A stretch of DNA of 64,000 nucleotides from Uliginosibacterium sp. 31-16 (GCF_030730865.1 NZ_JAVALZ010000001.1:1426001-1490000), one strand, 5' to 3'. Shown: positions 1-9,213, counted from the first letter of the stretch. The notes: generated by a model from the letters alone, not told the origin. Numbers and translations: made by a program.

Positions 1-684
1 CAGGGCCAGCGCCTTGACGTTGGCGGGGTCCAGCTGCAATGCACGTGCGACCAGTTTGGCCGGCTCGCCGGTGAGTGAGCCTCCGGCGCTACCCAAGGCA
101 TCGGCCCAGTCGGCGAAGGTCTGCGCATTAGCCGGCTGCTTCTGCGCCAGCTTGGCAAAGGTGTCACTGGCGTCCTTGAAGCGCTCCAGCACCATGTAGG
201 AGCGCCCCAGCATGTGCAGGCCCTCCAGGTCATCGGGATTGGCCGCCACCTTGGCGGCGAGCTTGTCGACCATGGCTTCGATCTGCAGCGGGCTGATGCC
301 CTGCGGTGCAACGCGCAGTGCCGGGTCCAGTGCGGCCGGATTGCCCAGCGCCAGATACAGCCCCACGGCGAGCAGGGTGCTTGCCAGCCCGGTGGCAATT
401 GCCCAGCCGCGGCGCGGCACGGCGAGTGCCTGTTCAGCGGGAGCGACATCCGCTTCTGCCAAGGCGCGGCGAGCCAGTTCGTCGAGGCCTTCGGCGTGGG
501 CGGCAGCGTCGATCTGGCCGGCAGCCAGTTCGGCGTCCAGGGTGGCGCGCTGCTCGCGCAGGATGCGTAGCGCAGGCGCTTCGGCGGGGATTTCGAGCGC
601 TGCGGGCCGGCGCCACAAGGGCCACAGCAGCACGGCGAGTACGGCGAGCAGGAGCAGGCCGGCGGCAATCAGGAAGGGGCTCAT
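1..684 (-). CDS. ccmI: Cytochrome c maturation protein CcmI (partial)
   Basis: The ATG is at 684 and the gene runs off the left edge, so only the first 228 codons are present. The protein opens with a hydrophobic membrane segment followed by a basic patch (WPLWRRP). A cytoplasmic part holding a leucine-zipper-like helix follows (REQRATLDAELAAGQIDAAA), then a second membrane segment (about residues 95-112). A TPR region begins with NPDDLEGLHMLGRSYMVLER. This is the standard CcmI/CycH order. In the family, CcmI holds apocytochrome c and presents it to the CcmF/H haem lyase. It is the last visible gene of the minus-strand ccm operon, starting 1 base after ccmH ends. Confidence 0.93.
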   Translation of the reverse strand, partial: MSPFLIAAGLLLLAVLAVLLWPLWRRPAALEIPAEAPALRILREQRATLDAELAAGQIDAAAHAEGLDELARRALAEADVAPAEQALAVPRRGWAIATGLASTLLAVGLYLALGNPAALDPALRVAPQGISPLQIEAMVDKLAAKVAANPDDLEGLHMLGRSYMVLERFKDASDTFAKLAQKQPANAQTFADWADALGSAGGSLTGEPAKLVARALQLDPANVKALAL

Positions 685-685
685 G

Positions 686-1135
686 TCAGCTTTCTTTCTT
701 GTCGAGCAGGGCACGGGCGCGCGCCAGTGCGGCGGCATCCGGCACCGCCTCGGCGGGCTCGCTGCGGCGTTGGCGCAGGCGCCAGAAGAAGGCGGCCAGT
801 GCGCCGAGGACGAGCAGCAGCGGGCCGAGCCACAGAATCAGCGTGCCGGTTTTCAGCGGCGGGTCGTAGAGCACGAAATCACCATAGCGCTCGACCATGA
901 AGTCGCGCACCTCGGCCTCGCTCTTGCCGGCGGCAAGCATCTCGTGCACCTGGCGCTTCAGGTCCATGGCGAGATCGGCCTGCGATTCGGCAATCGACTG
1001 GTTCTGGCAGACGAGGCAGCGCAACTGTTCCTCAAGCCGCGTGGCGCGGGCGTCTACGGTCGCTTCGGGCGTCGCGGCGAAGGCCGAGACACTGAAAAAT
1101 ACGATGCATATTGCCCGGATCAAGCGCTGTGCCAT
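686..1135 (-). CDS. ccmH: Cytochrome c maturation protein CcmH (CcmL type)
   Basis: A 149-residue protein. A signal peptide (about residues 1-20) precedes the diagnostic LRCLVCQNQS motif, with redox cysteines C40 and C43. One membrane helix near residues 103-122 anchors it (LILWLGPLLLVLGALAAFF). In System I, this thiol-oxidoreductase keeps the CXXCH motif of apocytochrome reduced for haem ligation together with CcmF and CcmG. It is the short CcmH form without a fused TPR domain, consistent with a separate ccmI next door. The ATG at 1135 lies 19 bases after the ccmG stop. A longer in-frame extension overlaps ccmG and looks non-coding. Confidence 0.95.
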   Translation of the reverse strand: MAQRLIRAICIVFFSVSAFAATPEATVDARATRLEEQLRCLVCQNQSIAESQADLAMDLKRQVHEMLAAGKSEAEVRDFMVERYGDFVLYDPPLKTGTLILWLGPLLLVLGALAAFFWRLRQRRSEPAEAVPDAAALARARALLDKKES

Positions 1136-1154
1136 CCGGGGCCTGGAGAGAGAT

Positions 1155-1685
1155 TCACGCACCCTGCAACTCCTTGATCCGTGGCAGCAATTCCTTCTCC
1201 AGCACCTCCGGCGTGAGCGGGCCGATGTGCTTGTGGCGGATGCGTCCCTTGCCGTCGATGAGGAAGGTTTCCGGCACGCCATACACGCCGTAGTCGATGC
1301 CCACGCGACCGTCGGCATCGACGATGGAGAGCGTATACGGGTCGCCAAACTGGCCCAGCCAGCCCAGCGCGTCGTCACGCTTGTCCTTGTAGTTCAGGCC
1401 GATGATGGGCAACACGCCGCGTTTGGCGAAGTCGATCAGCACCGGATGCTCCTCGCGGCAGGCTACGCACCAGCTCGCCCACACATTCAGCAGCCAGACC
1501 TTGCCCTGCATGTCGGCGAGCTTGAGCTGCGCCTCGGGCTGCTGCAGTTGCGGCAGATTGAAAGCCGGCGCCGGCTTGTCGATCAGCGGCGAGGGAATCT
1601 CGCGTGGATTGAGAGTCAGGCCGATGGCGAGGAAGGCGACGAGGCCGATGAAGATCGCGAGAGGGATGAGGGCTTTGGCTTTCAT
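1155..1685 (-). CDS. ccmG: Thiol:disulfide interchange protein CcmG/DsbE
   Basis: A 176-residue thioredoxin-fold protein with an N-terminal membrane anchor (about residues 7-24). The active site is WASWCVAC (C73, C76), and the cis-proline loop is YGVYGVPETFL. CcmG reduces the disulfides of CcmH and apocytochrome c on the periplasmic side. Its ATG at 1685 overlaps the stop of the preceding small gene by 4 bases (ATGA), so its translation appears coupled to that gene rather than directly to ccmF. Confidence 0.95.
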   Translation of the reverse strand: MKAKALIPLAIFIGLVAFLAIGLTLNPREIPSPLIDKPAPAFNLPQLQQPEAQLKLADMQGKVWLLNVWASWCVACREEHPVLIDFAKRGVLPIIGLNYKDKRDDALGWLGQFGDPYTLSIVDADGRVGIDYGVYGVPETFLIDGKGRIRHKHIGPLTPEVLEKELLPRIKELQGA

Positions 1686-2011
1686 GCGGATTCTTCTGCG
1701 CTGATGAAATGGCACAGTTGTGCGGTGACAGAGATAAGACCGCGGGCCAAGTAAATGAAAGTGGTTCCTTGCGTTGGGGACGGGGCCCACGAAACGATAT
1801 TTCCAGCTCTGGCATTTGACTTCAACTCTGCGAAATCAGCGATTTGTGAGTGCTGTGACACACCTTCAAAGCGGATGTTGGCGGGGCAGCGTTGGCGTGA
1901 GTTGTTTCCGTTTGGGTAATAGTCCAGAGAAATGGAAATCGTGTCCGTTGCCACGTTTATTTCCATTCCTTTGAGTACGGCGTCGTGCAGTTCGATAGAG
2001 TCCAGACTCAT
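1682..2011 (-). CDS. Small unknown protein inserted between ccmF and ccmG
   Basis: A 109-residue soluble-looking protein with no signal peptide or membrane segment. It starts MSLDSIELHDAVLKGMEI and has a central IRFEGVSQHSQIADFAEL and a C-terminal TTFIYLARGLISV. No Ccm motif is present and I do not recognise a function. The layout (HDA near the N-terminus, beta-rich, a GNI-W pattern, then YLARGLI) resembles small single-domain proteins found as orphans in many proteobacteria, but this is from memory and unverified. Its ATG overlaps the ccmF stop (ATGA, 2008-2011) and its stop overlaps the ccmG start (1682-1685). It is therefore a fully coupled cistron inside the operon. Its DNA is visibly less GC-rich than its neighbours. 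Confidence 0.75.
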   Translation of the reverse strand: MSLDSIELHDAVLKGMEINVATDTISISLDYYPNGNNSRQRCPANIRFEGVSQHSQIADFAELKSNARAGNIVSWAPSPTQGTTFIYLARGLISVTAQLCHFISAEESA

Positions 2012-3948
2012 GCGGCCACCTTGGTTTTTGTCTTGCGGTAACGCGCATCCAGTGCCGCGCACAGCCCGCCCAGCGCCATCAGCAGGCAACCGCCCCAGAT
2101 CCAGCTGACGAAGGGTTTGTAGTACAGGCGCAGCACCCAGCTGTCCGGCCCGACGGCTTCACCCAGCGAGACATACACATCGCGGAACAGGCCGGTATCA
2201 ATCGAGGATTCGGTCATCGGCATCTGGCGAGCTGTGTAGATACGCTTCTCCGGATGCAGGACATTGATCTGCCGGCCGTCGCGGGCGAGGCTGACCGTGG
2301 CCTGCGCGGCGACGTAGTTGGGGCCTTTGACTTCATTGACCCCGTCCAGCCGGAAATCGTAGCCCGCCAGCTGCGTGTTGCTGCCGATCTTCACGGTGAC
2401 GTCGACATTGGCCTCCAGCGTCTTCACCAGCGTCACGCCGATGATGAAGATGCCGATGCCCAGATGCGCCAGCCACATCCCCCACCACGAACCGGGGATG
2501 CCGGAGAGCCGCGCCCACAGGCCGTCTTCACCCTGCATGCGGGCCCATAGAAGCTGCACGTTGCCCGCCAGTACCCATGCCGCGAGAGCCAAACCCAGCG
2601 TACTTCTCCACGATGGATGCCCGGAGAGCCACGCCAGCAGCGCGCCTGCGAGCAGGCTTCCTGCAAACGCAGGCCAGAGGCGGCTCACCAGCGTGCCGAA
2701 AGCGTGATCCTTCCAGCGCACGAAGGGGCTGACGACCATCAGCAGCACGACCGGCGCCATCAGTGGCACGAACACGGCTTCGAAATAGGGCGGACCGACG
2801 GAGAGCTTGCCGCCGCCCAGTGCATCCATCAACAGCGGGTACAGCGTGCCGAGCAGCACCGTGGCGCACACCACGGCGAGTAGCACGTTGTTGGTCAGCA
2901 GCAGGGTTTCACGCGACAGCAGACCGAAGCGCCCGCCGCCCGCCAGCTTCGGGGCGCGCCAGGCATACAGCGCCAGCGAGCCGCCGATGACGATGACCAG
3001 CAGCGCAAGAATGAACACGCCGCGTTTCGGGTCGGTGGCAAACGCATGCACGCTGGTCAGCACGCCGGAACGCACGAGGAAAGTGCCGAGCAGCGACAGC
3101 GAGAAAGCCGAGATGGCCAGCAGCACCGTCCAGCTTTTGAAGGCACCGCGTTTCTCGGTGACCGCCAGCGAGTGGATCAGCGCGGTGCCGACCAGCCAGG
3201 GCATGAAGCTGGCGTTCTCCACGGGGTCCCAGAACCACCAGCCGCCCCAGCCCAGCTCGTAATACGCCCAGCCGGAGCCGACCGCGATGCCCAGCGTGAG
3301 GAACAGCCAGGCGGTGAGCGTCCACGGCCGTGACAGGCGTGCCCAGGCCACGTCGAACTGGCCGCCGATCAGCGCCGCGATGGCAAACGCGAAGGCCACC
3401 GAGAAGCCCACATAGCCCATGTACAGCAGCGGCGGATGGATGATCATCCCCGGGTCCTGCAGCAGCGGGTTCAGGTCGTTGCCTTCCGGTGCGCCCGGCA
3501 GCAGGCGGGTGAAGGGATTCGAGGTGATCAGCATGAAGGCCATGAAGCCCACGCTGACCAGTCCGAGCACGGCCAGCACGCGCGCCGAGAAAACTTCCGG
3601 CAGGCGCTTCGAGAAAGACACCGCAGCGGTCCAGCCGGTGAGCATCAGCCCCCACAGCAGCAGCGAGCCCTCGTGGCTGCCCCACACGGCAGTCAGGCGA
3701 TAGACCAGCGGCAACTGCGTGTTCGAATGCGAGGCGACGTAAGCCACCGAGAAATCGTTGTCGACAAAGGCCCAGGCGAGGCAGGCGAACGCCACCAGCA
3801 CCAGCACGAACTGCGCGCGTGCGGCCGGGCGGGCGACCGCCATCAGTGCCGCATCGCCACGCTGGGCGCCGAGCAGCGGCAGGCTGCCGAGCACGGCGGC
3901 GGTGACAAAGGCGAGGATCAGGGCAAAGTGGCCGAGTTCGGGGATCAT
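2008..3948 (-). CDS. ccmF: Haem lyase subunit CcmF
   Basis: A 646-residue polytopic membrane protein of full family length. It carries the CcmF signature WGSHEGSLLLW (residues 89-99), a conserved periplasmic histidine in IIHPPLLYMG (H171), and the WWD haem-handling segment WGGWWFWDPVENASFMPW (234-251). A large periplasmic loop lies before the C-terminal helix. CcmF takes haem from holo-CcmE and, with CcmH and CcmI, attaches it to apocytochrome c. It is separated from ccmE by 94 bases containing a REP-like hairpin. Confidence 0.97.
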   Translation of the reverse strand: MIPELGHFALILAFVTAAVLGSLPLLGAQRGDAALMAVARPAARAQFVLVLVAFACLAWAFVDNDFSVAYVASHSNTQLPLVYRLTAVWGSHEGSLLLWGLMLTGWTAAVSFSKRLPEVFSARVLAVLGLVSVGFMAFMLITSNPFTRLLPGAPEGNDLNPLLQDPGMIIHPPLLYMGYVGFSVAFAFAIAALIGGQFDVAWARLSRPWTLTAWLFLTLGIAVGSGWAYYELGWGGWWFWDPVENASFMPWLVGTALIHSLAVTEKRGAFKSWTVLLAISAFSLSLLGTFLVRSGVLTSVHAFATDPKRGVFILALLVIVIGGSLALYAWRAPKLAGGGRFGLLSRETLLLTNNVLLAVVCATVLLGTLYPLLMDALGGGKLSVGPPYFEAVFVPLMAPVVLLMVVSPFVRWKDHAFGTLVSRLWPAFAGSLLAGALLAWLSGHPSWRSTLGLALAAWVLAGNVQLLWARMQGEDGLWARLSGIPGSWWGMWLAHLGIGIFIIGVTLVKTLEANVDVTVKIGSNTQLAGYDFRLDGVNEVKGPNYVAAQATVSLARDGRQINVLHPEKRIYTARQMPMTESSIDTGLFRDVYVSLGEAVGPDSWVLRLYYKPFVSWIWGGCLLMALGGLCAALDARYRKTKTKVAA

Positions 3949-4014
3949 GGGTCAGTCGTACCAGTCTCGCCGGGCGGAGGAATGAGTCGCGCGGCAATTG
4001 TTGAGCATCAGGAT

Positions 4015-4042
4015 GGCGGGTTACGCCTTCGGCTAACCCGCC
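4015..4042. repeat. REP-like palindrome between ccmE and ccmF
   Basis: Perfect 9-bp arms (GGCGGGTTA at 4015-4023 and TAACCCGCC at 4034-4042) flank a 10-base loop containing TTCGG. It sits immediately after the ccmE stop and inside the operon. It resembles a palindromic sequence widely scattered in proteobacterial intergenic regions. It has no downstream T-run on the minus strand, so it more likely protects or processes the mRNA than terminates it. Confidence 0.75.
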
Positions 4043-4489
4043 TTACTGTGAAATCGTTTGCGCTGTCTTGTGGGCGCGGTCAATCGCGTCCTTGGCTTCC
4101 GGCGGCATGTAATTCTCGTCGTGTTTGGCGAGCACTTCGGTGGCGGTGAACACCCCGTCGGCGCCCAGCTTGCCCTGCGCTACGGCGCCTTTGCCATCCT
4201 TGAAGAGATCCGGCAGCGCGCCTTTGTACACCACCGGCACCGTCTTCGCGGTATCGGTGATTACGAAGCGTACGGTCTGGCCATCTGCGTTGCGCTGCAG
4301 CGAGCCCGCCAGCACCATGCCGCCGACGCGGAAGTTGCGGCCCTGCGGCACCTTGCCCTCGGCCACTTCGCTCGGAGTGTGGAAGAACACCAGATTGTCG
4401 TTGAAGGCATTCAGCACCAGCGCGGTGGCGCCGCCAAGCAGGGCCAGCGCGATGCCGATGAGCAGAAAACGTTTGTGGCGGGGTTTCAC
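4043..4489 (-). CDS. ccmE: Haem chaperone CcmE
   Basis: A 148-residue protein with a short cytoplasmic start (MKPRHKR), one membrane anchor, and a periplasmic OB-fold. The fold ends with the haem-binding HDENY motif (H123, Y127, the usual H-x3-Y). I chose the GTG at 4489. It gives the classic MKPRHKR N-terminus and has AAGGA (about 4496-4500) at good spacing. A TTG at 4504 would add five residues and overlap ccmD. CcmE receives haem covalently from the CcmABCD complex and passes it to CcmF. A single base separates the ccmD stop from this start. Confidence 0.95.
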   Translation of the reverse strand: MKPRHKRFLLIGIALALLGGATALVLNAFNDNLVFFHTPSEVAEGKVPQGRNFRVGGMVLAGSLQRNADGQTVRFVITDTAKTVPVVYKGALPDLFKDGKGAVAQGKLGADGVFTATEVLAKHDENYMPPEAKDAIDRAHKTAQTISQ

Positions 4490-4490
4490 G

Positions 4491-4664
4491 TCAGTCCTTT
4501 TCAATTTGCTGCAACTGGCACAGGCGCTGCAGGCTCTGCTTCCGACGCTGGTGCAGCAGCCAGAGTTCCGCAGCGATGAGCAGAAAACTCACGCCGTAGG
4601 AACCCCATACGAAGAAACCGCGCCCGCCCATGGCGATGAATTCACTGAAGGATTGCCACTGCAT
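4491..4664 (-). CDS. ccmD: Haem exporter small subunit CcmD
   Basis: A 57-residue protein with the typical CcmD plan. An N-terminal [18 protein letters not shown] segment is followed by one membrane helix (about residues 20-38) and a charged, glutamine-rich C-terminal tail. In the family, CcmD stabilises CcmE in the CcmABCDE complex and helps release holo-CcmE. Its ATG directly abuts the ccmC stop codon (TAA at 4667-4665), and its own stop is one base before the ccmE GTG, so it is tightly coupled on both sides. Confidence 0.92.
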   Translation of the reverse strand: MQWQSFSEFIAMGGRGFFVWGSYGVSFLLIAAELWLLHQRRKQSLQRLCQLQQIEKD

Positions 4665-5423
4665 TTATCGATCCTCCCTGTTGTTCCGACTCCCCAGCCG
4701 GGCAATTTCGGCCGCCGCCCAGTCGGTGTGGCGTTCGCGCTCCAGAATGATGCTGCGGGTGCGGGCAAAGGTGACGGCGAGGCTGTAGAACCAGGCAGCG
4801 AAAGCCATGACCAGCATGCCGAGCTTGATCGACGCTGCTACGCTGGCCGAGCTGCCGGCTCCGACCGAGGCGCCCTGATGCAGGGTGCTCCACCATTTCA
4901 CCGAGAAATAGATGATGGGCACATTGACCGCCCCGACCAGCGCGACGATGGCGCCCGCCTTGTCGGCGCGGCGCGGGTCTTCGATGCTGCGGGTCAGCGC
5001 GATGAAGCCGAAGTAGAGGAAGAGCAGCAGCAGTTGCGAGGTCAGGCGTGCATCCCATACCCAGTAGGCGCCCCAGGTCGGGCGGCCCCACAGCGCACCG
5101 CTCCACAGTGCGATGAAGCAGAACAGCGCCCCGGTGGGGGCGAGTGCCTGCGTGACGTAGAACGACAGGCGCGTACCCAGCCCCAGTCCGATCGCTGACC
5201 AGAAGGCCATCACCAGATAGATGAACATGCTCATCCAGGCGGCGGCGACGTGGATGTAGATCACGCGGTAGACCTCACCCTGCACGGCATCGACGGGGGC
5301 GACGAAGAAGCCAATGTACAGGCCCGCGGCACAGCACAGGGCGGCCAGCGTTGCAAACACGGGCACGAGCTTGCCGGCGAGCGGGTAGAAGGTCTGCGGT
5401 GAGGAAAACCTGAAGATGTTCAT
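4665..5423 (-). CDS. ccmC: Haem exporter protein CcmC
   Basis: A 252-residue protein with six membrane helices. It has the periplasmic WWD-type motif WGRPTWGAYWVWDARLTSQ (112-130) flanked by the two conserved haem-ligand histidines (H58 in YIHVAAAW and H182 in STLHQGAS). CcmC presents haem to CcmE so that it becomes covalently attached. It follows ccmB after 82 bases, one of the larger gaps within the operon, in which I see no terminator. Confidence 0.96.
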   Translation of the reverse strand: MNIFRFSSPQTFYPLAGKLVPVFATLAALCCAAGLYIGFFVAPVDAVQGEVYRVIYIHVAAAWMSMFIYLVMAFWSAIGLGLGTRLSFYVTQALAPTGALFCFIALWSGALWGRPTWGAYWVWDARLTSQLLLLFLYFGFIALTRSIEDPRRADKAGAIVALVGAVNVPIIYFSVKWWSTLHQGASVGAGSSASVAASIKLGMLVMAFAAWFYSLAVTFARTRSIILERERHTDWAAAEIARLGSRNNREDR

Positions 5424-5505
5424 GGTTTCAGCTGTAAGTACTCAGGCAGTTCCGCATGATACGAAGAAATGTGCCTGCAGGTGCCTTGATCTGTTTCAAG
5501 AGAGG

Positions 5506-6171
5506 TCATTCACAGGCCAGTCGCAGGGCCGCCGCGCAAGCAAATGGCGCCAGCGCCAGCGCCGCCAGACTGGCGCCGCCCAGCAGGGAGAGATGCGGCG
5601 TGATGCTCATGCCCCCCGCCCATGCATCCACGGCACCTGCACCGAAAACCAGCACCGGTACGCATAGTGGCAGGACCAGCAGGGCGAGCAGGCTGCTGGC
5701 GCCGCGCAGGCCCAGCGTCAGTGCTGCGCCGATGGCTCCGAGTAGTGACAGGATGGGGGTCCCCAGCATCAGGCTGGCGACGAGTACCTGGGTGGCGCCA
5801 GGCTCCAGCCGATACATCAGACCCAGCAGCGGGGCGATCAGCACCAGCGGCAAACCGGTAGTGAGCCAGTGGGCGAGGATCTTGGCGCTGACCCAGATAA
5901 CGGAGGGTTCGGGCGAGAGCAGCAGTTGCTCCAGCACGCCATTGTCGAAATCCTGCGCAAACAGGCGGGGCAGGGCGAGCAAGCTGGCAAGGAGTGCTGC
6001 GACCCACACGACGCCGGGACCGATGGTACGCAGCTGTTCTGCTTCTGAACCGATGCCAAAAGGGAACAGGCTTGCGACGATGACGAAAAAGGACAGCGCG
6101 ACCAGCAGGTCGGCGCGCGCGCGCCATGCCAGGAGAATGTCTCGATGCAGGACGGAGAAAAAGGTGTTCAT
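5506..6171 (-). CDS. ccmB: Haem exporter permease CcmB
   Basis: A 221-residue integral membrane protein with about six helices. It has the CcmB features RDILLAWRARADL at the N-terminus and AQDFDNGVLEQLLLSP between helices 2 and 3. It pairs with the ATPase CcmA to form the ABC unit that energises release of holo-CcmE. Its start overlaps the ccmA stop by 4 bases (6168-6171). Confidence 0.95.
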   Translation of the reverse strand: MNTFFSVLHRDILLAWRARADLLVALSFFVIVASLFPFGIGSEAEQLRTIGPGVVWVAALLASLLALPRLFAQDFDNGVLEQLLLSPEPSVIWVSAKILAHWLTTGLPLVLIAPLLGLMYRLEPGATQVLVASLMLGTPILSLLGAIGAALTLGLRGASSLLALLVLPLCVPVLVFGAGAVDAWAGGMSITPHLSLLGGASLAALALAPFACAAALRLACE

Positions 6172-6803
6172 GGAGCAAACGTCTCTACATCAAGGATCCG
6201 CAATGGCGTCCGGAAGGAAACGTCCTGATGCGAACTGAAGATCACGCTGCCGCCGGCCGCGCAATGCGCATCCAGCGTGGCCGTCAGCCCGGCCACCGCA
6301 TCTGCGTCAAGAGCCGTGAAAGGCTCGTCAAGAATCCAAAGAGGACGATCTGCTGCGAGGAACAGTCGTGCCAGCCCGACACGACGACGCTGGCCCTGTG
6401 ACAAAACTTTACAAGGCAGAGTGGTCTGGTGCTGCAGTCCGATCTGCGATAGTGCTGCGACACAGTCTGCGTGGCTGACAGGAGTGCCAGCTGCAGTGCA
6501 GGCAAAGCGCAGATTCTCGACCGGAGTGAGCAATTCGTTGAGAGCCGGAGCGTGGCCCAGATAGAGCAGGGCTGCGTGAAACGCCTCACGCTGGACGTGA
6601 ATCGAGGTGCCATGCCAGCACAGTGTTCCGACGGCGGGCGGCGATAGTCCGGCAAGCAGGCGCAGCAAGCTGGTTTTTCCCATGCCATTGGCGCCTGCAA
6701 TGCGCAGCAATTCGCCAGGCTTCAGGGAAAAGCCCAGCCGGCGGAACAGGAGGCGGTCGCCGCGCTGGCAGGCGAGTTGATCGACGTCAAACATGGACGG
6801 CAT
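6168..6803 (-). CDS. ccmA: Cytochrome c biogenesis ATP-binding protein CcmA
   Basis: A 211-residue ABC ATPase. Walker A is GANGMGKTS (37-45), the signature is LSQGQRRR (134-141), Walker B is LWILDEP (155-161), and a switch histidine lies in IFSSHQD. The length is normal for CcmA. It is the first gene of the minus-strand ccmABCDEF-x-GHI operon, so the operon promoter should lie in 6804-7005. An internal ATG at 6794 would drop three residues; I kept the longer form. Confidence 0.95.
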   Translation of the reverse strand: MPSMFDVDQLACQRGDRLLFRRLGFSLKPGELLRIAGANGMGKTSLLRLLAGLSPPAVGTLCWHGTSIHVQREAFHAALLYLGHAPALNELLTPVENLRFACTAAGTPVSHADCVAALSQIGLQHQTTLPCKVLSQGQRRRVGLARLFLAADRPLWILDEPFTALDADAVAGLTATLDAHCAAGGSVIFSSHQDVSFRTPLRILDVETFAP

Positions 6804-7005
6804 TCAACCACAAGCGGGCAGGCGGAGCCAGCCCGTGAGGGGCGACTGCCTTTCTGGCAGGGGCCTCAAGGTCTGTGATGTGCCGCCGTAACCTGAACAT
6901 GTAGTCCCGTTTTGCGGGGTGTGTTCCGGTGATGCAGACACGGGGTGTTTCAGGACGGTGCCAATCGGCACCGGGCGGAAAGCTGGTGATTTTCGGAGGA
7001 TCATG
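6804..7005. other. Divergent intergenic region, ccmA and chemoreceptor
   Basis: This 202-base region must hold the promoters of the ccm operon (leftward) and of the fused chemoreceptor (rightward). A small hairpin with arms GGTGCC and GGCACC and loop AATC lies at 6957-6972. A strong ribosome-binding site, GGAGGA, lies at 6995-7000. I see no convincing sigma-70 or sigma-28 hexamers and no riboswitch-like architecture. Confidence 0.5.
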
Positions 7006-9141
7006 ATGTCCATTACCCGCAAGATTTTTGTGCTGATTTGTGTGGCACTGGCCAGTTGCGGTGTTGTTTTCGGAGTGGCCCTCAGCGGCCTTTCGCGCAT
7101 GCAGGCGGCGGCCAGTGCGGCGGATCCTCAGGCCGTGCAGGTGGCTTTTGCCTCGGCACGCATGCTGTCGGTCGTGGCCTTGCTGCTGGGGGTTGTCGTG
7201 ATTGCCGGGTTGGGCTATCTGCTGTGGCGTTCTCTGGTGAAACCCTTGCAGAACATGCAGGAGACGATCGCTCAGGCGGCGGACAAACTGGATTTCACCG
7301 GAGTGATCACGGTGAGTTCCGGTGACGAAATTGGCACGACGCTGAGTGCCTATAACCGTTTGCTGGAGCGTCTGCGCCAGAGTTTTGCCGATATCCAGAA
7401 GGCGACCGAGCACATGCTTGAGGTGACCGAGGATGTCGACGTGTCTTCACGCAAGATTGCGCGCAATTCGCAGATCCAGAGCGATGCGTCGGCCAACATG
7501 GCAGCAGCGGTCGAAGAAATGACCGTCAGCATCTCCATCGTTGCGCAGCAGGCCAAGGATGCCAATCAGCACACCCAGGAGTCGCGGGATATTGCCGAGC
7601 ACAGTGCAGGCTCCATCCTGAGCACCGTTGATGGTATTCGCACGATTTCAGACACGGTGGGAGAGGCTGCCGCGCGGATCAAGACCCTGCGCGCCGACTG
7701 CGACAGTATTTCGGCAATGGCCGGGATCATTCACGAGATTGCCGATCAGACCAATCTGCTGGCGCTGAATGCGGCCATTGAGGCCGCACGGGCGGGCGAG
7801 CAAGGGCGTGGTTTCGCGGTGGTGGCCGACGAGGTACGCAAGCTTGCTGAGCGCACCACCAAGTCGACGCAGGATATCAGCGCGCTGGTGGTCCGGATGC
7901 AGGATAGCGCCCGTTCCGCAGTTGACAGCATGAGCGCAACCGAAGAAGCCGTCAGCCACGGCGTGGTCAATGCCAAGCAGGCTGGGGATTCGATCGAACG
8001 CATCAAGGAGGGTTCTGCGGCCGCGGCGGGTGTCGTGGAGGAAATTGCCGGGGCGATTCGTGAGCAGCAAACTGCAAGTACCGAGATAGCCAAGAACATC
8101 GAACAGATCGCCCAGATGAGCGAGCAGAATTCCGCAGCGGCAGGTGCATCGGCGACGGCGGTGAGTCGCATTTCGCAGGCGGGGCGGGAGATTGCCCAGT
8201 CCCTGTCGTTGTACAAGGTGGATAACCGGCGCAAGACTCTGGAAATCCGCGTTGCGGATATTCACGGCGATGATCATCCGGCGGTGCGCGCCTTGCGCGC
8301 AATGGGCGAGTTGATCGAATCACGTTCGGATGGTCGTTTGCGCATGAAGGTGATGTCCAAGGGGGCGTTCGGTGCAGAGAAGGAAGCACTGGAGCAGCTC
8401 AAGAGTGGTGGGCTGGACATGACTCGCACCATGATCTCCAGCCTCAACAAGGATTGCCCACAGACTGTGGTGCCGGCCATGCCCTTCCTGTTCCGCTCTA
8501 TTGATCACATGCAGAAAGCCATGGACGGACTGCCGGGGCAGCAGATCCTTGCGTCCTGTGCGAGTGGTGGGTTCATGGGGCTGGCCTTCTATGACAGCGG
8601 GGCGCGCTCGATCTATGCCAACAAGCCTGTGAAATCGATTGCCGATGTGCGTGGCATCAAGTTGCGCGTACCGCAGTCGGATCTGTGGATTGCCGTGGCC
8701 AATGCCATGGGTGCGCATGCCACGCCGATGTCACTTGACGAGATCGTGGCGGGCCAGCGCATGGGCCTGGTCGATGCGGCGGAAAACAATCTGCCTTCTT
8801 ATGAAGGCTTCAAACATTCTGAAATCTTCAAGTATTTTTCCTTTACCGAACACTCGATGGCTCCGGATATTCTGGTGTTCTCGAAGAAACGCTGGGATAC
8901 GCTGGCTGAGGAAGATCGCCAGATTATTGCCGAGGCCGCTCGCGAATCGGTCGGCATCATGCGCCGGTTCTGGAAGGAGCGTGAAGAGCAGGCCAGCCGG
9001 GCCGCCAGTGCTGCGGGGTCGATCTTCGTGCGGGATGTGGACAAGGCTTCTTTCCAGAGCGCGATGAAGCCAGTCTATGACAAGTTTGTGACGACCAGCG
9101 ACCAGCGCGCCCTGTTGCAGGCAATCCAGGCCATTCGCTGA
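7006..9141 (+). CDS. Chemoreceptor fused to a C-terminal DctP-type TRAP binding domain
   Basis: A 711-residue single reading frame. There are two membrane helices (about 5-27 and 47-70) separated by only about 20 periplasmic residues, then HAMP (about 75-125). The methyl-accepting signalling domain follows, with hairpin tip [20 protein letters not shown] (about 245-264) and [17 protein letters not shown]. From about residue 416 to the end the protein is a DctP/SBP_bac_7-like domain. Evidence is [19 protein letters not shown], the ligand-arginine motif KLRVPQS (R554), AENN (N594) and FSFTEHS. No signal peptide or membrane segment separates the two halves, so the binding domain should be cytoplasmic. 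GGAGGA sits 5 bases before the ATG at 7006 but only 2 before that at 7003, which favours 7006. Confidence 0.9.
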   Translation: MSITRKIFVLICVALASCGVVFGVALSGLSRMQAAASAADPQAVQVAFASARMLSVVALLLGVVVIAGLGYLLWRSLVKPLQNMQETIAQAADKLDFTGVITVSSGDEIGTTLSAYNRLLERLRQSFADIQKATEHMLEVTEDVDVSSRKIARNSQIQSDASANMAAAVEEMTVSISIVAQQAKDANQHTQESRDIAEHSAGSILSTVDGIRTISDTVGEAAARIKTLRADCDSISAMAGIIHEIADQTNLLALNAAIEAARAGEQGRGFAVVADEVRKLAERTTKSTQDISALVVRMQDSARSAVDSMSATEEAVSHGVVNAKQAGDSIERIKEGSAAAAGVVEEIAGAIREQQTASTEIAKNIEQIAQMSEQNSAAAGASATAVSRISQAGREIAQSLSLYKVDNRRKTLEIRVADIHGDDHPAVRALRAMGELIESRSDGRLRMKVMSKGAFGAEKEALEQLKSGGLDMTRTMISSLNKDCPQTVVPAMPFLFRSIDHMQKAMDGLPGQQILASCASGGFMGLAFYDSGARSIYANKPVKSIADVRGIKLRVPQSDLWIAVANAMGAHATPMSLDEIVAGQRMGLVDAAENNLPSYEGFKHSEIFKYFSFTEHSMAPDILVFSKKRWDTLAEEDRQIIAEAARESVGIMRRFWKEREEQASRAASAAGSIFVRDVDKASFQSAMKPVYDKFVTTSDQRALLQAIQAIR

Positions 9142-9213
9142 CCCGGATCCGGGCCGTCATTGTCATTCTGTCGCCGTGTGGCAGTGACTGTTATTGCCAT
9201 CGGCGCTACATCC

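Noticed and set aside
6957-6972. Riboswitch upstream of the fused chemoreceptor
   Set aside because: Only a single 6-bp hairpin is present. The conserved bases of the c-di-GMP classes and other riboswitches I know are absent.
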